In this document: positions 33,072 through 42,019 of the stretch, one piece after another | How the letters are laid out: each line of letters opens with the position of its first letter | How positions within the stretch are numbered: the first letter of the stretch is position 1 | Source of the DNA: Kingella_B sp963529665 | GTDB taxonomy: Bacteria > Pseudomonadota > Gammaproteobacteria > Burkholderiales > Neisseriaceae | DNA length: 64,000 nucleotides | Reading direction: 5' to 3' | Assembly (NCBI GenBank): GCA_963529665.1 | Contig: CAUSAG010000002.1 | Location: forward strand, 95,368 to 159,367 | The notes under the pieces: generated by a model | What the model was told of the DNA's origin: nothing | Databases searched by the model: none | Seen by the model: only the letters and a program-made list of their open reading frames with translations | Program-made: the position numbers and the translations under genes

Positions 33072-33723
33072 CTAATTGGCGATGGCGCTTTGCACAATCG
33101 CCAGCAATTCGTCTTGCGTCATATAGCGGTTGAGCCAGTCTTTCAGGCTGCCTTCGTTGCTGATTTCGGTGAAAAACAGTTCGTGGTCGGTGCCCCAAAG
33201 GATGGGATTTTCGGGGTTGGGGTCTTGCAGGCAGATGTAGAGGTTGTCGGGGTAGCTGTAACGGTAAAACAGGCGGATGAAGTTGGGACGGGCGCAGCCT
33301 GTGTGTTCTGTGATGGGGGTGAGATTGACGGCGTATTCGTCGTCGGGGTCTGTATTTTCAAACTCATCCGCCCATTCATCGTAGTCAGGCGTGCCGACTT
33401 GATAGGGGGGTAAACGGCTCGGCAATCCAAAAATCTTGCCCATAGGCTTCATCGGTGAGGCAATAGAAGTGCGCCAGCATTTCGCGGTAAAAGGTTTCGG
33501 GGTTGGCGGCAAGGGTGTCGGCGTGTTCGGCGATGTAGTTGTCCAAGCCGTAGATGGGTTCTTGCTTGCTTGCGCCTGCCCACGGGGTATCGGTGGGGCG
33601 TTGGTAAAGCACGGTGTTGAATGTGATGCTGGCAAGGTCGTCGGCAAGCGATGCGCCTGTTACGCGGCGGGTGTCGCCGCCTAATGCGTTGATGCGGGCG
33701 AGTATTTCGGGATGCAGTGGCAT
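33072..33723 (-). pseudogene. Frameshifted SUKH-like gene between direct repeats
   Basis: From the ATG at 33723 the frame reads MPLHPEILARINALGGDTRR to AYGQDFWIAEPFTP. It then shifts at a run of six C (G at 33405-33410 on the plus strand). With five C the protein continues YQVGTPDYDEWADEFENTD to FFTEISNEGSLKDWLNRYMT, about 216 residues. NLYICLQDPNPENPILWGTD followed by FFTEISNEGS resembles SMI1/KNR4-type proteins. Either a phase-variable or decayed gene, or a base error in the C-run. It is flanked by the 134-bp repeats and could be an orphan immunity gene. Confidence 0.65.
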
Positions 33724-33754
33724 GATGTATTCCTGTTTGATTGATGGACACAGC

Positions 33755-33887
33755 GTTTCAGGCTGCCTGAAAATAGAGATGGATGGCAACAACTGCGGAT
33801 GGTGGGCATTCAAGCGCCCGAAGCGTGGGTATGGCGGCAAGACGCCATGAAAACGGCGGTGATGTGGAATGGTTTTTCAGGCTGCCT
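33755..33887. repeat. 134-bp direct repeat, copy 2
   Basis: Near-identical to 32924-33057. It lies just upstream of the SUKH-like start codon, so it may carry that gene's promoter. Confidence 0.85.
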
Positions 33888-33897
33888 AAACATAACC

Positions 33898-33934
33898 AAA
33901 GGCAGCCTGAAATGTTGTTTTCAGGCTGCCTTTG
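33898..33934. terminator. Inverted DUS pair closing the binding-protein gene
   Basis: AAAGGCAGCCTGAAA and TTTTCAGGCTGCCTTT a few bases apart, directly after the stop of the minus-strand gene at 33941-34810. Confidence 0.65.
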
Positions 33935-33940
33935 ATGGGT

Positions 33941-34810
33941 TTATTGGCTTGCTGCGCCAGATGCGCTGCTGGCTTGGTCGGACGGTGCGCCAAACCATTG
34001 CGCGTGGATTTTGTCGTAGGTGCCGTCGGCTTTGATTTGGGCGAGCCCTTTGTTGATGGTTTCGCGCAAGCCGTCGCTGCGCCCTTTTTTGAACACGAAG
34101 CCGTAGTGTTCTTGGATAAACGATGGATCAACCACCACGTTCAATTTGGCATCGGGGTGTTGTTTCACATAATAAGCCACCACGCTGCTGTCGCCCACCA
34201 CGGCATCCACGCCGCCTGTTTCCAGCTCTTTAAACGCTAAGGGCATGGTTTCAAAGCGTTTGATGTTGGTGCTGTCTTTGCCTTGTAGTTTTTGCAAAAT
34301 CAAATCGCCTGATGTAGCGCCTTGCACGGATGCGGTGCGGTCTTTCAAATCGGCAAAGGTTTTTACTGCGTTGCTGTTTTTGTTGTCGGTGATGATCATT
34401 TGCGTGGCAGTAAAATAGGCATCGGAAAAATCAAGCTGTTGTTTTCGTTCATCATTGATGGTGATGCTGGCTAAGCCGATGTCGCTGTCGCCCTTGTCCA
34501 CATTGGCAAACAAGCCTTCAAACGGCGTGTTCACAAACTCCAATTTCACGTTTTGCGATTTGGCAGCGGCATCCAAAATATCATGCGAAAAGCCCACCAC
34601 TTTGCCGTTGTCCATGTATTCCATCGGCGGATAGGAAGCATCGGTGGCAACGATATAGGTTTTGCTCACATCCAAGCCTGTGCTGCTGGCAGCGGCGGGC
34701 GCGCTGGCGTTGTTGGTTGCGCTGCCATTGCTGCCGCCATTGCCGCCCGAGCACGCAGCCAGCAAAAAGGCGGAAAACAAAGTCGCCGTGAAAAGGTGTT
34801 TTTTAAACAT
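33941..34810 (-). CDS. Amino-acid ABC transporter substrate-binding lipoprotein
   Basis: 289 residues. The signal peptide ends in the lipobox LLAAC, so the protein is lipid-anchored; a Gly/Asn/Ser/Ala-rich tether follows. The family-3 solute-binding domain shows YIVATDASYPPMEYMDNGKV, DSDIGLASITINDERKQQLD and LELETGGVDAVV-type sequence. It probably binds a polar amino acid such as cystine, arginine or glutamine. No permease or ATPase gene is adjacent, so it works with components coded elsewhere. Confidence 0.9.
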   Translation of the reverse strand: MFKKHLFTATLFSAFLLAACSGGNGGSNGSATNNASAPAAASSTGLDVSKTYIVATDASYPPMEYMDNGKVVGFSHDILDAAAKSQNVKLEFVNTPFEGLFANVDKGDSDIGLASITINDERKQQLDFSDAYFTATQMIITDNKNSNAVKTFADLKDRTASVQGATSGDLILQKLQGKDSTNIKRFETMPLAFKELETGGVDAVVGDSSVVAYYVKQHPDAKLNVVVDPSFIQEHYGFVFKKGRSDGLRETINKGLAQIKADGTYDKIHAQWFGAPSDQASSASGAASQ

Positions 34811-34914
34811 AATTTAATCCTTGTTTTAAAGTTTTCAGGCTGCCGCAAACACACCGATTAGGCAGCCTGAAAAAGGTTGGAGTATAGGTTTATCCATACA
34901 AGTTTACAAATTGT

Positions 34915-35295
34915 TTACAAAGCCGAAGCCGCCGAAGCATCCGAAGCCGCATCCCATTCGTCCACATCGCTTGCCACATCGGCAGGAGCCGTCATGCCGC
35001 GCTCTTGCGAAGCCGATAACCGCGCCGCCCGCTCTGCCGCCTGCGCTTCCGAATCGGGAATCACGCCCGTATCCGAAGCCATCGGCTCTGCCGCAACCGC
35101 CACCGCTTGCTCATGCCGATTCACGCAATACGACAACAACACAATCGCCAGCGCAATCGCAAAACTAATCGCCACCACGCGCCGCATATTAAACGGCTTG
35201 GGCGCAGGCGATTGCTCGTTTTCAGGCTGCCCTTGCGCCACTTGCGGCGCATGCTGCGAACGATGCGACTTTTTCTTTTGATGACGACGACTCAT
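34915..35295 (-). CDS. Single-pass membrane protein of unknown function
   Basis: 126 residues: a very basic N-terminus (MSRRHQKKKSHRSQHAPQ), a DUS-coded patch (GQPENEQ), one transmembrane helix VVAISFAIALAIVLLSYCV, and an alanine/acidic periplasmic tail. Topology is N-in by the positive-inside rule. Low-complexity composition and DUS content suggest a lineage-specific gene. No family recognised. Confidence 0.6.
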   Translation of the reverse strand: MSRRHQKKKSHRSQHAPQVAQGQPENEQSPAPKPFNMRRVVAISFAIALAIVLLSYCVNRHEQAVAVAAEPMASDTGVIPDSEAQAAERAARLSASQERGMTAPADVASDVDEWDAASDASAASAL

Positions 35296-35478
35296 GTAGC
35301 TTCCAAATAAAACATACGCGCCAGCCCAACGACCGCGCGAAAATGTGCGCCATTATATACAAACTCGCCACATCGCCAAATATTTCTTAACAAAAACACA
35401 CAATCCGCCACACCACATTTCAGGCAGCCTGAAAATACAGTAAAATAGCGCGTTTTCAAATTCTCACCCCACACAACC

Positions 35479-36381
35479 ATGCTAACTTTCCAACAAATCA
35501 TCTTCAAACTACAACAATACTGGGCAAACCAAGGCTGCGCCATCATTCAACCGTTTGACATGGAAGTCGGCGCGGGCACGTCCCATCCCGCCACTTGCCT
35601 GCGCGCGCTCGGGCCCGAGCCGTGGAACGTTGCCTATGTGCAGCCCAGCCGCCGTCCCAAAGACGGCCGCTACGGCGACAACCCCAACCGCCTGCAACAT
35701 TATTACCAATTCCAAGTCGCGCTCAAACCCGCGCCTGACAACATCCAAGATCTCTATTTAGGCAGCCTGAAAGAGCTGGGCATAGACCCCACCGTTCACG
35801 ACATCCGCTTCGTGGAAGACGATTGGGAAAACCCCACACTCGGCGCATGGGGCTTGGGCTGGGAAGTATGGCTCAACGGCATGGAAGTAACCCAGTTCAC
35901 CTATTTCCAACAAGTTGGTGGCATAGATTGCACGCCCGTGCTCGGCGAAATCACCTACGGCATAGAACGTCTCGCCATGTATCTGCAAGGCGTGGAAAAC
36001 GTTTACGATTTGGTTTGGGCAACCACCCCCACAGGCGACAAACTCAGCTACGGCGATGTGTACCACCAAAACGAAGTAGAACAATCCACCTACAACTTTG
36101 AACACAGCGACGCCGCCTGGCTGCTGGAACAATTCAACGGCTACGAAGCCCAGGCCAAACGCCTGCTGGCAACCGAAGAAGCACCGCTCGCCCTTCCCTC
36201 CTACGAATTAGTGCTCAAAGCAGGACACACCTTCAACCTATTAGACGCACGCGGCGCGATTTCCGTAACCGAACGCGCCACCTACATCGGACGCATCCGC
36301 GCACTCAGCCGCCAAGTGGCGCAGAAATTTGTTGCCAGCCGCGAGGCGTTGGGCTATCCGCTGCTGAAACAGGGCAAATAA
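35479..36381 (+). CDS. glyQ: Glycyl-tRNA synthetase alpha subunit
   Basis: 300 residues starting MLTFQQIIFKLQQYWANQGC, with QPFDMEVGAGTSHPATCLRA and the class II motif region VAYVQPSRRPKDGRYGDNPN. It forms an alpha2beta2 enzyme with GlyS. A TAAAAT about 35 bp upstream is a possible -10. A DUS is in frame at LYLGSLKELG. The partner glyS lies 5.6 kb downstream, separated by msbA and a glycosyltransferase gene. Confidence 0.97.
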   Translation: MLTFQQIIFKLQQYWANQGCAIIQPFDMEVGAGTSHPATCLRALGPEPWNVAYVQPSRRPKDGRYGDNPNRLQHYYQFQVALKPAPDNIQDLYLGSLKELGIDPTVHDIRFVEDDWENPTLGAWGLGWEVWLNGMEVTQFTYFQQVGGIDCTPVLGEITYGIERLAMYLQGVENVYDLVWATTPTGDKLSYGDVYHQNEVEQSTYNFEHSDAAWLLEQFNGYEAQAKRLLATEEAPLALPSYELVLKAGHTFNLLDARGAISVTERATYIGRIRALSRQVAQKFVASREALGYPLLKQGK

Positions 36382-36575
36382 TGCTTGCCCGTACCAAGCA
36401 AACCGCGCGCAAGCCCTAAGGCAGCCTGAAAACAATAATGCGCGAGTAACCATCAACGCGCAAAACATCGCCTCCCCCCAAAGCAACAATAGGCAGCCTG
36501 AAAACCTGTTTGCGCTTGCGTTGAAACCTTCGGTTTTCAGGCTGCCTCACCCCATCCAAACCCAAAGAAACACAC

Positions 36576-38426
36576 ATGATAGAAAAACTCACATTTGGAC
36601 TATTCTCCAAAAAAGACACGCAAAGTTTCATGCGCTTGCTGCGCTACATCAAGCCCTACAAAGCCCGCATCATTTTTGCGCTGATAGGCATTGTGGGCGT
36701 GGCCGCCACCGAAAGCTACCTTGCCGCCTTTATCGCGCCCTTGGTGAACCAAGGCTTTGCCATGCCCTCCGCCCCACCCGCGCTGAACCCCGACACAGGC
36801 ATCCTTGCCACGCTTGCCAACTGGAAAGACCAGTTTAACTATCTGATTTGGGGCACAGCAGAAAAAGTGTGGATAGTGCCCGTGTTCTTTATCATTCTGG
36901 TGTTGATTCGCGGCGTGTGCCGCTTCGCCAGCACCTATTTGCTCACATGGGTTTCCGTGATGGCCATCAGCACGTTGCGCCGCGATATGTTCAACAAAAT
37001 GCTGCTGCTGCCCACCGATTTTTACAAAAAAACCCCATCGGGCACCGTCTTGATGAGCATTGTGCAAATGACCGAAGGCTCAATCAGCAACGCCAGCAAT
37101 GTGTTTATCGTGCTCACGCGCGACACCATGATTGTGTTTGGTTTGGTGTGCGTGTTGCTGTATCTGAACTGGCAGCTCAGCTTGGTGGTCGCCCTGATGT
37201 TCCCCGTGCTTTCGCTGCTGTCGCGCTATTACCGCAATCGTTTGAAAGACATCATTGCCAGCGCGCAGCTGACCATCGGCACGCTGAACAACGTAGTCAA
37301 CGAAGTGCACCAAGGGCATCAAGTGGTCAAACTATTTGGCGGGCAACAGCAAGCCGCCAGCCGCTTTGCCGATGTGAACAACACCATTGTGCGGTTGGGC
37401 AAAAAAATCACCCAAGCCACCGCCGCGCGCTCCCCATTTAGCGAACTCATCGCCTCGCTCGCCCTTGCCATGGTGATTTTTATCGCCCTGTGGCAAAGCC
37501 AAAACGGCGTAACCACCATAGGCGAATTTATGGCGTTTATCGTTGCCATGCTGCAAATGCTCAGCCCGATTAAAAATTTAGCCAACATCAGCATCCCTAT
37601 GCAAAGCATGTTTTTGGCATCCGATGCCGTGTGCGCCTTTTTGGATGAAAAAACAGAACAAGACACAGGCAGCAAAACGCTCAACCACGTTTCAGGCAGC
37701 CTGAAATTTGAAAACATTGATGTGCAATACAGCCAAGAAACGCGCAAAGCCCTAGACAACTTCAACCTAGAAATCCAAGCGGGCGAGCGCGTTGCCCTTG
37801 TGGGGCGGTCGGGCAGCGGCAAAACCACCGTGGTTAATTTGCTGCCGCGCTTCGTTATCCCCAGCAAAGGCAACGTGCTGATTGACGGCGAAAACATCAA
37901 CGATTTAACCCTTGCCAACCTGCGCGAACAATTCGCCCTTGTGTCGCAAGACGTTTTCCTATTTGAAGGCAGCCTGAAAGACAACGTGCGCTACAGCCGC
38001 CCTGATGCCAGTGAAGAAGAAATTCTCGCTGCGCTCAAAGCCGCCAATTTAAGCGAACTCGTCGCCAACCACCCCAACGGCTTAAACCAACCCGTCGGTG
38101 CCAACGGCAGCCAGCTATCAGGCGGACAACGCCAGCGCGTTTCCATTGCCCGCGCCATCCTGAAAAACGCCCCGATTTTGCTGTTAGACGAAGCGACCAG
38201 CGCATTGGATAACGAATCTGAACACCTTGTGCAAGAAGCGCTGGAACACCTGATGCGTGGGCGCACCAGCATCATCGTTGCCCACCGCCTAACCACCATT
38301 GAAAATGCCGATCGCATTATCGTGATGGATGAAGGACGTATTATTGAACAGGGCACGCACCAAGAATTGCTGCAAAAACAAGGTTATTACGCAGCCCTAA
38401 ACAACATCACCAAGATTTCCCATTAA
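36576..38426 (+). CDS. msbA: Lipid A export ABC transporter MsbA
   Basis: A 616-residue half-transporter flipping lipid A-core across the inner membrane. Six helices precede the nucleotide-binding domain with Walker A LVGRSGSGKTT near residue 409, Q-loop FALVSQDVFLFEGSLK, signature LSGGQRQRVSIARA and Walker B ILLLDEATSALD. It is about 30 residues longer than E. coli MsbA (582). Two DUS are in frame: VSGSLKFEN exactly between the membrane and ATPase domains, and EGSLKDN after the Q-loop. Confidence 0.93.
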   Translation: MIEKLTFGLFSKKDTQSFMRLLRYIKPYKARIIFALIGIVGVAATESYLAAFIAPLVNQGFAMPSAPPALNPDTGILATLANWKDQFNYLIWGTAEKVWIVPVFFIILVLIRGVCRFASTYLLTWVSVMAISTLRRDMFNKMLLLPTDFYKKTPSGTVLMSIVQMTEGSISNASNVFIVLTRDTMIVFGLVCVLLYLNWQLSLVVALMFPVLSLLSRYYRNRLKDIIASAQLTIGTLNNVVNEVHQGHQVVKLFGGQQQAASRFADVNNTIVRLGKKITQATAARSPFSELIASLALAMVIFIALWQSQNGVTTIGEFMAFIVAMLQMLSPIKNLANISIPMQSMFLASDAVCAFLDEKTEQDTGSKTLNHVSGSLKFENIDVQYSQETRKALDNFNLEIQAGERVALVGRSGSGKTTVVNLLPRFVIPSKGNVLIDGENINDLTLANLREQFALVSQDVFLFEGSLKDNVRYSRPDASEEEILAALKAANLSELVANHPNGLNQPVGANGSQLSGGQRQRVSIARAILKNAPILLLDEATSALDNESEHLVQEALEHLMRGRTSIIVAHRLTTIENADRIIVMDEGRIIEQGTHQELLQKQGYYAALNNITKISH

Positions 38427-38428
38427 CC

Positions 38429-38486
38429 TTATACCTAACCTAAAAATATGGACTCACTTATACCTAACCTAAAAATATGGACTCAC
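38429..38486. repeat. 29-bp tandem duplication spanning the start of the next gene
   Basis: Two perfect copies (38429-38457 and 38458-38486) begin TTATACCTAACC and each includes ATGGACTCAC. Because 29 is not a multiple of three, only the second ATG (38477) is in frame with the 1153-residue protein; the first (38448) leads to a short out-of-frame peptide. Confidence 0.95.
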
Positions 38487-41400
38487 TCAAAACCCTATAC
38501 GAGACCCACCAAGGCAAAGTATCTGAAAAATGGGCACTTTATCTAAACGATTACAACCACATCCTAGCTCCCTATCGCAACCAAGCCATCAGCTTGCTTG
38601 AAATTGGCGTGCACAACGGCGGCAGCTTAGAAATATGGTCAAAATATTTCCCGCAAGCCGCCCACATCATCGGCTGCGACAACAACGAAAAATGCCAAAC
38701 TTTGCATTACGACGACGCTCGCATTCAAGTTGTTATCGGCGATGCAGGAGAAAAATCCACCAAGCAACACATTTTGAATGCCAGCCCCAATTTTGACATC
38801 ATCATCAGCAATGGTTCTCACGCATCAGGCGACATTGTGCGCAATTTTGCCGATTATTTTGACCATTTAAACGACAACGGCACTTTCATCATTGAAGACT
38901 TGCGTTGCAGCTATTGGCAAGAATTTGATGGCGGCTTATATCACCCCCATTCCGCCATCAGCTTCCTGAAAAATTTGGCGGATGTTGTTAATCATGAACA
39001 CTGGGGCTTTCTGCTGCGCAACGATAAAATTCTTGAACCGATTTTCCAGCGCTATCATGCGGTTGCGCCCAATAGCCTAACGCATATTCATTCCGTAACG
39101 TTTGCTAATTCTATGTGCATCATCACAAAACGCGCGCCTAGCGAAAATGAACTTGGCACACGAGTTGTTGCAGTGCAAGAAGCTGTTATTGAACAAAATA
39201 ACACTTCCGAACGCGCAAGCAGTATTGCTCCCAGCCAAGCTCATTCGCCTTACACCCAATCGCAAGAGCAAGTGATTCTGGATTTGCAAGCAAAGCTGAA
39301 CAAACTGCAACAAGACCTTGCTACCGCACAACGCAATCAACAAGATGAAACCAACATTTCAGGCTGCCTAAACCACACGTCTCAGCCAAGAAATAAAGCA
39401 GAACGCCACACCAAAATATGGACATTCCGCTTACTCAAACCCCTATTTAACACCGAGCGCGCCATCCGTTCAGCAAACCGCTATCGCAAGCAATTTGCTG
39501 CGCTGGTGCGCGAAAAAGGCAGCATTGACAAAGCCTATCAATTTTTGTGGCGGGCATATAAACAGACCCATTCATTCAAAACCGTTAAGCAGCTATTAAG
39601 AGAAAGCTCAAATAAATACCCGCCCTTGCCCGAGATTTTCCGAGCAACCGTTTCGCAAGCAGCAAACGAAACTTGTGTGCTCAAAGTTGCCATCATTGGC
39701 GAAATGAGCCTGCCTTTATGCAAAAAATACCGTGTTACACAAAAACAAGAAATGTTTGAAGAACTGGGCATTCCTTGCTCGGTAACATCGTGGCTGGATT
39801 ATGAAGAAGCACGAAAACAAATTTCTTTGGCAAGCGTGGTGATTTTTTATCGGGTGCCTGCATTTCCCAATGTGATGGCTTTGATTAACGAATGCCGTCG
39901 TCTCAGAATCAAAACCTATTGGGATGTGGACGATTTAATTTTTGATGAAGAAATTTTAAAAATCAGCGGCACCATCAGCTCGCTAGACGAGCAAGATCGC
40001 AACGGCATCATTAACAGCGCCAAACTCTATCGCAAAGCAATGTTAGCTTGCGATGAAGGCATTGCATCCACATCGGGCTTAGCCGAAGCCATGCGCGAGG
40101 CAGGTTTGAAAACGGTACACGTTGTAGAAAATGCCTTGGATATTGAAACGCTTAAAGCGGCGCAAGAAATCAACAGCAAAGCGCAGCATTCAGACAACAT
40201 CATCCGCATTATTTATGGCTCGGGCTCTAAAACCCATAACGTTGATTTTATGGAAGCGGCGGCGGCAGTAGCGGAAACGTTGAAAAAATATCCCAATGTG
40301 CGCTTCCGTTATATCGGTTATTTGGAATTGCCTGCTGATTTTGATGATGTAAAAGATCAAATTGAGCATATTCCCTTTTGCAATTACACCGAATACCTCG
40401 CCTATCTTGCTGAATGCGACATCAGCATTGCGCCCTTGGAAAACTTTATTTTCAACGATGCCAAAAGCAATATCAAATACCTTGAAGCATCCATCACCAA
40501 GCTGGCTTCGGTATGCTCGCCACGTGCTGCGTTTGCCGATGCGATTGAGCATGGCAAAATCGCATTTTTGGCGGATAGCAAGCAGCAATGGCTGGATGCG
40601 TTTGATGCGTTGATTCAAGACGAACAACTGCGCCATAACATGGCAGCTGCTGCTTATGAAAGCGTAACCCAGCGTTATGCGCCCGTAGCAGTTGGCAAAA
40701 CGATTGCCGCTGCGGTGCAAGATGCTGCTTTTGACGCGCAAAAAAGCAAGGTTTTAACCTTTAATGTTCACTATCATCCGCAATCGCTTGGCGACGACCC
40801 CACTATTGTTACCGAACAGCTGAACAAGCTGCTTGCTAAGGATGGCAATCACAAAATCTATGCGGTTACCACCCTGCCCGTAAGCCATTATCTGAAAGCC
40901 TACGACACCATTCGTTATGAATACAATCAAGTAACCGTGTTTGGCGTGGCGGTGCCGCCTGAGGATGGCGCAAACTACGATAATCCTTTATTCAGCAAAG
41001 CAGTTGCCGAGATTATTGCCTTGGTGCAGCCTGAAATCGCTCATATTCATTGCATTCAAGGCATGGGCGTAGGCGTGGTGGATTTGTGCCATAAAAAAGG
41101 CATCAAAACCGTGGTAACGTTTCATGATGCTTGGTGGATTTGCCCTAATCAATTTATGCTGGATGGATTTATGCTGGATGGCGAAAAATTCCGTGAAAAT
41201 TGGGACGATGTCGCCTTTGCAAACGGCAAAATGCTGGAACACACTTTATCGCAAGCGGATTTATTGTTAGCACCGAGCCAATATTTTGCCGATGTGTACG
41301 AGCAGAAACTGCATCAAGCCGTGCGCGTGAACAAAAATGGGGTAACTTTGCCGATTCATAAGCTGGAAAAACGCAAATCGGATGTGATTCGTTTTGGCTA

Positions 41401-41938
41401 TGTGGGCGGCAAAACCAACATTAAAGGCGTTCATTTAATTTTGGAAGCTTTCAGGCTGCATAACTTTGAAAACACGCAGCTTTACGTTGTGGACAACATG
41501 ATTAACATGGGCGCGAAATCTTTTTATGACCAAGATTTTGCTGGCATCCAAAATTACCAAATCGTGCCTGCTTACAACCAAAACACAATTGACCAATTTT
41601 TCGCTGAAATTGATGTGTTGCTGTTTCCCACGCAATGGAAAGAAAGTTTTGGTTTAACAGTGCGCGAGGCGATTTTGCGCGATGTGTGGGTGATTGCCAC
41701 CGATGGCGGGGGCGTGGTGGAAGATATTATTGACGGCGAAAACGGCACCATCATCCCGTTTGACAGCGATGCCGAAGATTTAAGCCAAGCCATCCGCGAT
41801 GTCTGCGCGCGTTATCAAGCCATGCCCGATGGCGCAATCATCAACCTGCCCAAGGCGCACATCCGCTCATTTGCGGAACAAAAAGACGAATTGATGCAGA
41901 TGTATCAAGAATTGTTAGCAGATAAAACAAATATTTAG
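38477..41938 (+). CDS. Methyltransferase-glycosyltransferase-glycosyltransferase fusion, 1153 residues
   Basis: Three parts. Residues ~10-220 are a SAM methyltransferase-like domain (AISLLEIGVHNGGSLEIWSK, then FDIIISNGSHASGDIV and DNGTFIIEDLR). Residues ~255-300 are a coiled-coil-like linker (QEQVILDLQAKLNKLQQDLA). From ~400 to 750 there is a glycosyltransferase-like domain (VAIIGEMSLPLCKKYRV, YWDVDDLIFDEEI). From ~756 a GT4-type domain follows (VLTFNVHYHPQSLGDDP, HIHCIQGMGVG, FGYVGGKTNIKGVH, LFPTQWKESFGLTVREAI). It probably extends or caps a cell-surface glycan, consistent with msbA next door. Below average in GC; only one or two DUS-like sites. No clear Shine-Dalgarno because of the 29-bp duplication. 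Confidence 0.82.
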   Translation: MDSLKTLYETHQGKVSEKWALYLNDYNHILAPYRNQAISLLEIGVHNGGSLEIWSKYFPQAAHIIGCDNNEKCQTLHYDDARIQVVIGDAGEKSTKQHILNASPNFDIIISNGSHASGDIVRNFADYFDHLNDNGTFIIEDLRCSYWQEFDGGLYHPHSAISFLKNLADVVNHEHWGFLLRNDKILEPIFQRYHAVAPNSLTHIHSVTFANSMCIITKRAPSENELGTRVVAVQEAVIEQNNTSERASSIAPSQAHSPYTQSQEQVILDLQAKLNKLQQDLATAQRNQQDETNISGCLNHTSQPRNKAERHTKIWTFRLLKPLFNTERAIRSANRYRKQFAALVREKGSIDKAYQFLWRAYKQTHSFKTVKQLLRESSNKYPPLPEIFRATVSQAANETCVLKVAIIGEMSLPLCKKYRVTQKQEMFEELGIPCSVTSWLDYEEARKQISLASVVIFYRVPAFPNVMALINECRRLRIKTYWDVDDLIFDEEILKISGTISSLDEQDRNGIINSAKLYRKAMLACDEGIASTSGLAEAMREAGLKTVHVVENALDIETLKAAQEINSKAQHSDNIIRIIYGSGSKTHNVDFMEAAAAVAETLKKYPNVRFRYIGYLELPADFDDVKDQIEHIPFCNYTEYLAYLAECDISIAPLENFIFNDAKSNIKYLEASITKLASVCSPRAAFADAIEHGKIAFLADSKQQWLDAFDALIQDEQLRHNMAAAAYESVTQRYAPVAVGKTIAAAVQDAAFDAQKSKVLTFNVHYHPQSLGDDPTIVTEQLNKLLAKDGNHKIYAVTTLPVSHYLKAYDTIRYEYNQVTVFGVAVPPEDGANYDNPLFSKAVAEIIALVQPEIAHIHCIQGMGVGVVDLCHKKGIKTVVTFHDAWWICPNQFMLDGFMLDGEKFRENWDDVAFANGKMLEHTLSQADLLLAPSQYFADVYEQKLHQAVRVNKNGVTLPIHKLEKRKSDVIRFGYVGGKTNIKGVHLILEAFRLHNFENTQLYVVDNMINMGAKSFYDQDFAGIQNYQIVPAYNQNTIDQFFAEIDVLLFPTQWKESFGLTVREAILRDVWVIATDGGGVVEDIIDGENGTIIPFDSDAEDLSQAIRDVCARYQAMPDGAIINLPKAHIRSFAEQKDELMQMYQELLADKTNI

Positions 41939-41985
41939 CTTTTCAGGCTGCCTATTGTTGCCCCGCTGATAGGCAGCCTGAAAAC
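41939..41985. terminator. Inverted DUS pair upstream of glyS
   Basis: TTTTCAGGCTGCCTAT and ATAGGCAGCCTGAAAA form a stem of about 16 bp across a 15-nt loop, immediately after the fusion gene stop. Confidence 0.6.
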
Positions 41986-42019
41986 GGTGTTACCCAATCT
42001 CTCAAAAGAAAGCAAAAAC

